Of a stretch of DNA of 13,404 bases, positions 6,941-13,404 are shown piece by piece (positions within the stretch are counted from its first letter, which is position 1; each line of letters starts with the position of its first letter). A model generated the notes under the pieces. It was not told the origin of the DNA and did not search any database. It saw nothing but the letters and a program-made list of their open reading frames with translations. Both the position numbers and the translations under genes were made by a program. The stretch is from CAZGQY01 sp964528035. GTDB taxonomy: Bacteria > Pseudomonadota > Gammaproteobacteria > Methylococcales > UBA1147. Location: the NCBI GenBank assembly GCA_964528035.1, contig CAZGQY010000119.1:1-13404 (forward strand). Reading direction: 5' to 3'.

Positions 6941-8920
6941 ATGAATAATTCAACGTCTACTCTGCTGCCACCCAAAGTTGGTTTTTCCGGGTTGCTTGAA
7001 AACTGGCGCTACGATGTTTTAGCGGGGTTTCAAATTTTTTTGATTGCTCTACCTTTGTGTTTGGGCATAGCAATGGCATCCAACTTTCCACCGATGGCCG
7101 GAATAACCGCAGCCATGGTGGGTGGGTTACTGGTCTCCCGAATCAATGGGTCTTTCGTGACTATCTCTGGTCCGGCGGCAGGCTTGATCGTAGTGTCACT
7201 TTCTGCTGTGGAGACCCTCGGTGGCGGCGATCCGATGCAGGGCTATCGGATGGCTCTGGCAGCCATTGTGGTTGCCGGAATACTTCAATTAGTATTAGGG
7301 ATTCTCAAGGTTGGTAAGCTGAGCGCGTTTTTCCCTTCCTCTGTAGTACACGGGATGCTTGCTGCGATCGGCATAATCATCATGGCCAAGCAATTTCATA
7401 CCATGCTGGGTGTCACCCCGGAATCCAAGGAAATATTAGAGACGATTGCCGAAATCCCGTCGAGCATCGTCAATCTTAATCCGGAAGTGGCGTTGATCGG
7501 CGTTTGTTCGCTGATACTGCTGATCCTCTGGCCAAAGGTCCGCATTCCCTTTCTTAAAGCGATTCCGGCACCAATCACCGTGGTTTTGCTGGGTATGGCA
7601 TTTGGACAGATTTTTGACCTGGATCATACCCATAAATATCTGTTCCATTTTCCGGTCGATCATGAATACGAAGTGGGGCCCGCATTCCTGGTTTCGATCC
7701 CCGAAAATTTTCTCGATGGGTTTTATTTTCCCGATTTTTCCAAGATTTCCACCATTGCATTCTGGGTTGCGGTGATCTCAATCTGCCTGGTCAGTAGCCT
7801 CGAAAGCCTGCTCAGCGCAACCGCCATTGATAAACTGGATCCTTTTCAGCGCCATTCAGATTTAAACAAGGATTTAAGAGGATTGGGGGTTGGATCCTCT
7901 ATTTCCGGTTTGCTCGGTGGATTACCCATGATCTCGGAAATCGTCCGTAGCTCCGCGAATGTCGACAACGGCGCGCGAACCGGATGGTCAAATTTTTTTC
8001 ATGGGGTTTTTATGTTGACCTTTGTCGCGCTGTTTCCACGGTTGATCCATGAAATACCCCTGGCATCGCTGGCGGCACTGTTGGTTTATACCGGCTATCG
8101 TCTGGCCTCTCCACATGAATTCGCGAAAACACTGGGGATCGGCATCGAGCAACTTGCGCTTTTTATGCTGACTATTATTGCCGTATTGGCAACTGATCTG
8201 TTAATCGGTGTTGCGATCGGCATCGTTGCCAAGATACTGATCCATGTAATACATGGTGTTAGCCTGTCAAATCTATTCAAATCCTTTTATGAGGTCGAAA
8301 AACAGGGTTCCGATGCGTATGAAATCAAGATTCATGGAGCCGTTGTATTTTCGAACTTTATCGCTCTAAAAAGTGATCTGGGCTCGTTGCCGGAAAAAAA
8401 ACGTCTGATTTTGGATATGTCTGATATGGATTTTATTGACCACACGGTCATGGAATATATTCACGACTTCATGACCGACTATAACAACCATGGCGGGAGC
8501 TGCGGGATTAGAGGGCTCGACGAACACCAAGCCTATTCCGATCACCCTCTGGCTGCTCGTAAAAGAATCGATGCAGCGCCGCTGTTTCAAACACTGAATG
8601 ACAATTTTTACACCATCACTCACCCGGACGAGGAAACCATTCGGATCAACGTGAACCGACCCGAGTTGACGGCCCAACTGTTTGAGCAGTTAAAGGAAAA
8701 AACCGCTGACCTACCGGCCCAGAAATGCGTGATCTTTGACTATTCGAATGCTTATTTTCTGGACCAGACCGCCATGGAATTTATTAAGAGATTCTCGGAA
8801 AACTATATAAAGGAAGGCGGTGTTTGCAAGATTGATATAAACAGGGACCTGAAACAAACTGTTGGATTTCAGCCCAGCCCGAGTGCAGCGCAGCAAAGTA
8901 CAACAGACGGAGCCCGCTGA
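6941..8920 (+). CDS. SulP (SLC26-type) anion transporter with two STAS-like C-terminal segments
   Basis: A 659-residue inner-membrane transporter of the SulP family, whose bacterial members move sulfate, bicarbonate or dicarboxylates, usually with H+ or Na+. The membrane part (about 25-440) includes I-S-G-P-A-A-G (75-81), a signature position of the family, and a TM8-like S-L-E-S-L-L-S-A (286-293). Glu288 there falls where characterised relatives carry an acidic ion-coupling residue (Glu in proton-coupled SLC26Dg, Asp in sodium-coupled BicA). The cytoplasmic tail (about 455-640) holds two similar STAS-like stretches: LILDMSDMDFIDHTVMEYI (489-507) and a second with VIFDYSN and FLDQTAMEFI (597-615). 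Most family members have one. It is the first gene of the operon, and its stop overlaps the next start (TGATG at 8918-8922). Substrate cannot be read from the sequence; bicarbonate is an attractive guess from context. Confidence 0.9.
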   Translation: MNNSTSTLLPPKVGFSGLLENWRYDVLAGFQIFLIALPLCLGIAMASNFPPMAGITAAMVGGLLVSRINGSFVTISGPAAGLIVVSLSAVETLGGGDPMQGYRMALAAIVVAGILQLVLGILKVGKLSAFFPSSVVHGMLAAIGIIIMAKQFHTMLGVTPESKEILETIAEIPSSIVNLNPEVALIGVCSLILLILWPKVRIPFLKAIPAPITVVLLGMAFGQIFDLDHTHKYLFHFPVDHEYEVGPAFLVSIPENFLDGFYFPDFSKISTIAFWVAVISICLVSSLESLLSATAIDKLDPFQRHSDLNKDLRGLGVGSSISGLLGGLPMISEIVRSSANVDNGARTGWSNFFHGVFMLTFVALFPRLIHEIPLASLAALLVYTGYRLASPHEFAKTLGIGIEQLALFMLTIIAVLATDLLIGVAIGIVAKILIHVIHGVSLSNLFKSFYEVEKQGSDAYEIKIHGAVVFSNFIALKSDLGSLPEKKRLILDMSDMDFIDHTVMEYIHDFMTDYNNHGGSCGIRGLDEHQAYSDHPLAARKRIDAAPLFQTLNDNFYTITHPDEETIRINVNRPELTAQLFEQLKEKTADLPAQKCVIFDYSNAYFLDQTAMEFIKRFSENYIKEGGVCKIDINRDLKQTVGFQPSPSAAQQSTTDGAR

Positions 8921-11112
8921 TGATTCGGGATTTAGCGGCCGATAGCGTTGCCCAATTAAAAAAGCAATATAATCGCAGTCAATCGGCCGTAAAGAATATT
9001 CTCAACGCCAATGTCCGAACGGTCGTTATCACTGCTGTCAGTACGATTCTGATTATTGGCTATGCGGCGGTGGCCGGTTCTCAAGTGGCAATGCTGCTGA
9101 CCGCAATCTCGATTTTACTTTCTCTGTCTTCGGGATTGATCGGATTCGGTGCCGACCGCTATCCGGCATTGCTTCGGCGGGTCAGTTTTTTATTGCTTGG
9201 ACTCTCCGGTATCAGTGCGATCGCGGGTGGTTATATCGCGTTAGTTGCCCAAGTGGATATTTCCGGACAACTTCCATTAGGGCTGCCTTGGCTGAACTGG
9301 CATGTACGGATCGATGCCTTGTCCGGATTTTTCCTCAGCGTGATTGGTTTGGCTCTGGTGGCGGTTAGCCTGTTCGGTCCAGCCTATGTACGGGAGTACG
9401 AACACGGTAAATATCCCCTGTGGGCGCTGGCGCTACCCACCGGTCTTTTTATCGCCGGAATGCAACTGGTATTGATCGCGGACGATGCGTTCTTCTTCAT
9501 GATCGCCTGGGAACTGATGTCGGTGGCAAGTTATTTTCTGGTCGTATACGAGCATGAAAATTCGGCCAACCGCCGGGCGGGATTTTTGTATCTTCTGATG
9601 GCAGAAATTGGTGCGTTGTTTATTATTCTGGCCTACGGTGTGTTGGTGGGATTCGGCGAAGGATTCACCTTTTCGGCTATGCGCGAAGCACAACTTGCAC
9701 CGTTATGGGAAAATATCGCATTTACTTTGGCCTTGATCGGTTTCGGGATGAAGGCGGGCATCATGCCTTTACACGCCTGGCTACCCGAAGCTCATCCGGT
9801 TGCCCCATCGCATATTTCCGCGCTAATGAGTGGCGTAATGCTCAAAGTAGCCGTTTACGGTCTGATCCGCTTCAGTTTCGATTTATTAGGCGACCTACAT
9901 TGGGAATGGGGTGTCATGGTCCTTGTATTAGGCAGTGCCTCTGCGGTACTGGGTATATTGTATGCTCTGATGCAACATAATTTGAAGCGACTTCTCGCCT
10001 ATAGTTCGGTGGAAAACATTGGCATTATCTTCGTCGGCCTGGGCCTGTCGATGGTTTTTTACAGTACGGGTCATCCTCATCTGGGGGCTTTGGGTATGGT
10101 GGCGGCATTGTTTCACACACTTAACCATACTGTTTTTAAAAGCCTGCTATTCCTCTGTGCAGGCACAATTTTGCACCAGACCCATGAGAGCGATATGGAA
10201 CGGTTGGGCGGTCTGATTCGGCGTATGCCGAAAACAGCGGTGGTGTTTCTCGTTGGGTGTATCAGTATCTCGGCGTTACCTCCGTTTAATGGCTTTGTAT
10301 CGGAGTGGTTGACATTTCAAACTGCCTTACAGGCATCGGTGCTTGACAGTGGTGTATTGCGCAGTTTAGTGCCAATAACCGCAGCGGTACTGGCGCTGAC
10401 CGGCGGACTCGCGGCGGCCTGCTTTGTCAAGGTGTACGGTGTGATCTTTCTCGGCCAGCCCCGCAGCCGTCACGCAGCACATGCGCATGAAAGTCCTTCG
10501 TCATTGATGTTGGCAGGCCCCGGATATCTGGCGTTTCTGTGCCTTCTGTTTGGCGTATTTCCGACACCGGTATCTGATTTGATTGAGGGCGTTTCAATAC
10601 AACTTACGCATCAGGGTTTACCCAGCGCTCACGCTTCCGGCTGGTTGTGGTTGACGCCAGTCTCTCCTGAAACGGCTTCCTACGTTGCTCCTGCGGTATT
10701 ATTCGCAATGCTGGTTGCCTGGGTGGTCAGTTTCGAAATTCTACATCCACGCGGTAAATCAACGCCAATACGGCGCGCGATTCCCTGGGATTGCGGATTT
10801 GGGGGACTCACCGCCCGCATGCAATATACCGGTACCGCTTTCGCCATGCCGTTCCGGCGTATATTTCAACCGAGCTTTGAAGTCAAAGAGAGTATCGAGA
10901 AACAAATGGTGGCTCCACAGGAAACCAAGGCCGCAGGTATTCATTACCAACTTGATGTCAGCGACCGGTTTTGGCGGGTTTTTTATCAGCCGGTCGGCTT
11001 CGGTATTCGGTGGCTGTCAAAACAAGTCGCGCGCTCGCAAACTGGCCACATCAGAATGTATTTAGCCTATTCCTTTTTTACCTTGATCTTTTTATTATGG
11101 GTGATCAGCTGA
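8920..11112 (+). CDS. hyfB: HyfB/NuoL-like proton-translocating membrane subunit
   Basis: A 730-residue multi-spanning antiporter-like subunit of the complex I / hydrogenase-4 / Mrp superfamily, predicted to carry protons (or Na+) across the inner membrane. Key residues are all present: the Trp-Glu pair in TM5 (Glu198), the discontinuous-helix motif around Lys278 (F-G-M-K-A-G-I-M-P-L-H-A-W-L-P-E-A-H), Lys309, Lys356 in H-N-L-K-R-L-L-A-Y-S-S, and His399/His403. The C-terminal part has WDCGFGG (623-629) and MQYTGTAFAMP (634-644), typical of HyfB/HycC rather than NuoL, and it ends in a last membrane helix. Length is a little above the usual HyfB (about 670) owing to an N-terminal extension of about 30 polar residues. 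GGAG lies seven bases before the ATG, which overlaps the SulP stop. DabB/MpsA-type bicarbonate subunits share this domain, but no DUF2309 partner is present here. Confidence 0.9.
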   Translation: MIRDLAADSVAQLKKQYNRSQSAVKNILNANVRTVVITAVSTILIIGYAAVAGSQVAMLLTAISILLSLSSGLIGFGADRYPALLRRVSFLLLGLSGISAIAGGYIALVAQVDISGQLPLGLPWLNWHVRIDALSGFFLSVIGLALVAVSLFGPAYVREYEHGKYPLWALALPTGLFIAGMQLVLIADDAFFFMIAWELMSVASYFLVVYEHENSANRRAGFLYLLMAEIGALFIILAYGVLVGFGEGFTFSAMREAQLAPLWENIAFTLALIGFGMKAGIMPLHAWLPEAHPVAPSHISALMSGVMLKVAVYGLIRFSFDLLGDLHWEWGVMVLVLGSASAVLGILYALMQHNLKRLLAYSSVENIGIIFVGLGLSMVFYSTGHPHLGALGMVAALFHTLNHTVFKSLLFLCAGTILHQTHESDMERLGGLIRRMPKTAVVFLVGCISISALPPFNGFVSEWLTFQTALQASVLDSGVLRSLVPITAAVLALTGGLAAACFVKVYGVIFLGQPRSRHAAHAHESPSSLMLAGPGYLAFLCLLFGVFPTPVSDLIEGVSIQLTHQGLPSAHASGWLWLTPVSPETASYVAPAVLFAMLVAWVVSFEILHPRGKSTPIRRAIPWDCGFGGLTARMQYTGTAFAMPFRRIFQPSFEVKESIEKQMVAPQETKAAGIHYQLDVSDRFWRVFYQPVGFGIRWLSKQVARSQTGHIRMYLAYSFFTLIFLLWVIS

Positions 11113-12056
11113 TGATTTGGCTTCTGAATCTACTGCAAACACTATTATTTGTTGCCTTAGCGCCATTATTAGTCGGTTGGATCAAATGGCTCAAGTGTCA
11201 TCTGCAAAATCGGACTTCGCCGCCGCTGATCCAGCCTTACCGGGATCTTAGCAAATTATTTCGCAAGGAAACCGTAATCGCGGAACAAGCGTCCTGGATC
11301 TTCTGCACGACGCCTTATATTGTGTTTTCGGTTGCGGTTCTGGCGACATCCATTGTGCCTCTGATCGCCGTGCATTTGCCGACTGCCGCAATGGCTGACG
11401 TGATCGTGTTGGTGGGGTTCTTCGCGCTGGCCCGATTTTTTCAAGCGCTGGCGGGAATGGATATCGGTACCGCATTCGGTGGCATGGGATCCTCCCGGGA
11501 AATGACCATCGCTTCGCTGTCGGAGCCGGCTTTTCTGATGGCTGTTTTTACTTTGGCGGTAAGCACTTCGACCACCAATCTATCGGCAGCAATCGAATAT
11601 AATCTGCTGCATCCACAGGACATCCGACCTTCCTACGTTTTTGCCGCGCTGGCGCTGGCGCTGGTGGCGGTCGCCGAAACCGGCCGAATACCGGTGGATA
11701 ATCCGGCTACGCATCTGGAATTAACCATGATTCATGAAGCGATGGTTCTTGAATATAGTGGTCGTCATCTGGCACTGATTGAATGGGCTGCGCACATTCG
11801 TTTGTTGATTTACACGGTTCTGCTGGCCAATGTCTTTTTTCCCTGGGGTATTGCGCAAGAAATCAGTTTTCCGGCCCTGCTGGAGGGCCTTGGAATGATT
11901 GTAGCCAAACTAGCTCTACTGGGATTATTTGTGGCGTTAATTGAAACACTATTGGCCAAAATGCGCTTGTTCCTGGTTCAGGAATTTCTCGGTTTTGCCT
12001 ATTTACTCGGAGTTCTTGGATTGTTGATGCATATAATCATGGAGGTAGGCAGCTAA
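11112..12056 (+). CDS. hyfC: HyfC/NuoH-like membrane anchor subunit
   Basis: A 314-residue protein matching the length of E. coli HyfC and belonging to the NuoH/HycD family, which links the peripheral catalytic arm to the proton pumps and forms part of the quinone- or coupling-site region. Recognisable stretches are D-L-S-K-L-F-R-K-E (45-53), G-G-M-G-S-S-R-E (123-130) with Glu138 following, E-T-G-R-I-P-V-D-N-P-A-T-H (189-201), and H-E-A-M-V-L-E-Y-S-G-R-H (208-219). About eight membrane segments are visible. The start at 11112 is chosen because its ATG overlaps the hyfB TGA, with GGTGA about eight bases upstream; an in-frame upstream extension to 10971 would bury the start inside hyfB. The stop overlaps the next start (TAATG). 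Confidence 0.9.
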   Translation: MIWLLNLLQTLLFVALAPLLVGWIKWLKCHLQNRTSPPLIQPYRDLSKLFRKETVIAEQASWIFCTTPYIVFSVAVLATSIVPLIAVHLPTAAMADVIVLVGFFALARFFQALAGMDIGTAFGGMGSSREMTIASLSEPAFLMAVFTLAVSTSTTNLSAAIEYNLLHPQDIRPSYVFAALALALVAVAETGRIPVDNPATHLELTMIHEAMVLEYSGRHLALIEWAAHIRLLIYTVLLANVFFPWGIAQEISFPALLEGLGMIVAKLALLGLFVALIETLLAKMRLFLVQEFLGFAYLLGVLGLLMHIIMEVGS

Positions 12057-12733
12057 TGGATATAGTGCACCCCGATCATTACCCGCAACTAATCACCTTA
12101 TTGGCGTCACTGATCATATTCACCACTTTTATGATGCTGGCGCAGGGTAAATTGCTCACATTGATTAACCTGTTTAGCCTGCAAGGCCTTTTGTTAGCCG
12201 GTACTACGGCTATGGTAGCGCTGATTACCGGAAATCATCATTTGCTGATTTCCGCGGGGCTGACCTTAGCGCTAAAAGCGATCATGATCCCCTGGCTATT
12301 ACGCTATCTGGTAGTTCGAATGAGATTGCACCGCGAAGTCGACCCGGTGGAAAACCCCGTCCAGATTATGTTGTTCGGTGTCTCCCTGGTGGTATTCAGC
12401 TATTACGTCACCCTACCAGTGGTACAGCTGTCGACATTGGCGACAAGCAATATGCTCGCTGTAAGTCTGGCTGGCATCTTGCTTGGAATGCTGTTAATGA
12501 TTTCCCGCAAACAAGCCGTGACCCATGTCGTGGGTTTCATGACCATCGAGAACGGACTGTTTTTTTCAGCCGTGGTCTCCACGCACGGCATGCCGATGGT
12601 GGTCGAGCTCGGAATCGCCTTCGATGTATTGGTGGCAAGCGTGATCTTCGGTGTATTTTTCTTTCAAATCCGCGACAGCATAGACTCGCTGGATGTGGAT
12701 AAGTTGAACCGTTTGAGGGAGGAAACCGAATGA
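12056..12733 (+). CDS. hyfE: HyfE-like membrane subunit (NuoK-related)
   Basis: A 225-residue hydrophobic protein close in size to E. coli HyfE (216), a NuoK-type component of group 4 hydrogenase membrane arms. The NuoK-like core shows G-F-M-T-I-E-N-G (160-167) with Glu165 and V-E-L-G-I-A-F-D (183-190) with Glu184 and Asp190; Lys74 lies in an earlier helix. About six or seven membrane segments precede a short charged tail (206-225). GGAGGT sits nine bases before the ATG. It follows hyfC directly, so the second NuoL-like subunit HyfD, found between C and E in E. coli, is absent. The stop overlaps the hyfF ATG (ATGA). Confidence 0.88.
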   Translation: MDIVHPDHYPQLITLLASLIIFTTFMMLAQGKLLTLINLFSLQGLLLAGTTAMVALITGNHHLLISAGLTLALKAIMIPWLLRYLVVRMRLHREVDPVENPVQIMLFGVSLVVFSYYVTLPVVQLSTLATSNMLAVSLAGILLGMLLMISRKQAVTHVVGFMTIENGLFFSAVVSTHGMPMVVELGIAFDVLVASVIFGVFFFQIRDSIDSLDVDKLNRLREETE

Positions 12734-13404
12734 TCGCAGTTTACCTGATCTTGCTGATTTCTTTCGTCGGCATGGTCGTGCTCGGTATATTGGGCAATCA
12801 GTCGCGGGCAAGCAAGATCAATGTGTGGTTCAACGCTGCGACTTTAGTCGTAAGCCTTATTCTTGCTCTGGTTGTACTGGGGAAGGGTCCTATATTATCG
12901 GCTGATAAACTATTTTACATCGATGCCTTCAATGTCTATTTGATTGTGTTGACTGCCCTGGTTGGCTTAACCACGTCGGTCTTTTCCGGCCCGTACATGG
13001 AAAACGAAAGGCTCCACGGCCGGCTAACTGATCGGCGCTTGCAGCTTTATTACTCGATGTATCAGGGATTCATGCTGGCAATGTTTCTGGTGTTAACCAC
13101 CAACAACATGGGATTGATGTGGGTCGCGATGGAGGGCGCAACTTTGGCGACGGTACTTTTGGTAAGTTTATATCGAACACCGGAAGCAGTGGAAGCAGCC
13201 TGGAAGTATTTTATTCTGTGCGGGGTCGGAATCGCGCTGGCTCTTTTTGGAACCATTTTACTGTTTGTCGCCGCCGAGCAGCTACAAGGACTCGGATCCG
13301 ACGGATTAAACTGGACTGTATTATTTGAACGCGCAGCGGAACTCGATCCGGCGGTTATAAAAATTGCCTTTGTATTCCTGTTGGTGGGCTATGGCACCAA
13401 GATC
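12730..13404 (+). CDS. hyfF: HyfF-like antiporter-type subunit, cut off by the window end
   Basis: The frame is open from ATG 12730 to the right edge, giving the first 225 residues of a protein normally about 480-530 long. It belongs to the NuoN/NuoM-type antiporter family. Visible are W-V-A-M-E-G-A-T-L (131-139) with the TM5 Glu135, E-A-A-W-K-Y-F-I-L (155-163), a run matching HyfF (G-I-A-L-A-L-F-G-T), and the start of the discontinuous helix G-Y-G-T-K (220-224) with the conserved Lys224 at the very end. GGAGG (12718-12722) lies seven bases before the ATG, which overlaps the hyfE stop by four bases. This is the third antiporter-related subunit of the operon (after HyfB and HyfE). The sequence continues beyond the window, where HyfG/HyfI-like subunits would be expected. 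Confidence 0.9.
   Translation, partial: MIAVYLILLISFVGMVVLGILGNQSRASKINVWFNAATLVVSLILALVVLGKGPILSADKLFYIDAFNVYLIVLTALVGLTTSVFSGPYMENERLHGRLTDRRLQLYYSMYQGFMLAMFLVLTTNNMGLMWVAMEGATLATVLLVSLYRTPEAVEAAWKYFILCGVGIALALFGTILLFVAAEQLQGLGSDGLNWTVLFERAAELDPAVIKIAFVFLLVGYGTKI

Noticed and set aside
10971..11111. Upstream in-frame extension of HyfC
   Set aside because: It would overlap hyfB by 140 bases; the ATG at 11112 overlaps the hyfB stop, matches family length, and fits the pattern of the other junctions.
6941..11112. DabAB/MpsAB-type bicarbonate system
   Set aside because: No DUF2309 (DabA) gene is present, and the NuoL-like protein has HyfB-specific C-terminal motifs followed by HyfC, E and F.
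1..13404. CRISPR arrays, tRNA or rRNA genes, insertion sequences
   Set aside because: No regularly spaced repeats, no tRNA-like cloverleaf or rRNA stretch, and no transposase motifs were seen on reading the window.

Overview
The window looks like part of a gammaproteobacterial chromosome. The evidence is a moderate-GC sequence, clear Shine-Dalgarno sites, a DUF3530 protein, a long two-PilZ protein of gammaproteobacterial style, and a Hyf-type membrane module linked to a SulP transporter, an arrangement that would suit a chemolithoautotroph or methanotroph. The lineage and lifestyle are inferences; nothing in the window fixes the species.

Positions 1-2488: a minus-strand gene for a WD40-repeat lipoprotein ends almost at the left edge. 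Its C-terminus carries a segment I associate with bacterial WD40-caspase fusions, but the protein stops where the caspase domain would begin. The divergent intergenic region (2072-2488) holds a direct repeat, a 10-bp palindrome and a 101-bp inverted-repeat element that could fold into a 25-bp stem with an alternative pairing partner inside it.

Positions 2489-5913: two plus-strand genes encode an exported DUF3530 alpha/beta-hydrolase-like protein, with Gly at the expected nucleophile position, and a large protein with two PilZ-like domains (one canonical, one degenerate), a probable cyclic-di-GMP effector. The gap between them (3377-3651) contains a run of short palindromes.

Positions 5914-6940: about 1 kb with little coding content. 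The only gene I support is on the minus strand: a very acidic 46-residue protein (6159-6299) with a strong ribosome binding site. Several hairpins lie around it.

Positions 6941-13404: a tightly packed plus-strand operon in which every stop codon overlaps the next start. It encodes a SulP anion transporter with two STAS-like segments, then HyfB/NuoL-like, HyfC/NuoH-like, HyfE/NuoK-like and the first 225 residues of HyfF-like ion-translocating subunits. The Hyf genes form the membrane arm of an energy-converting hydrogenase-4-like (or Ehr-type) complex without a HyfD. The catalytic subunits would lie to the right, if present. The SulP transporter in the same translationally coupled unit suggests that anion uptake, possibly bicarbonate, works with this ion-translocating complex. 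This is the most interesting lead in the window.
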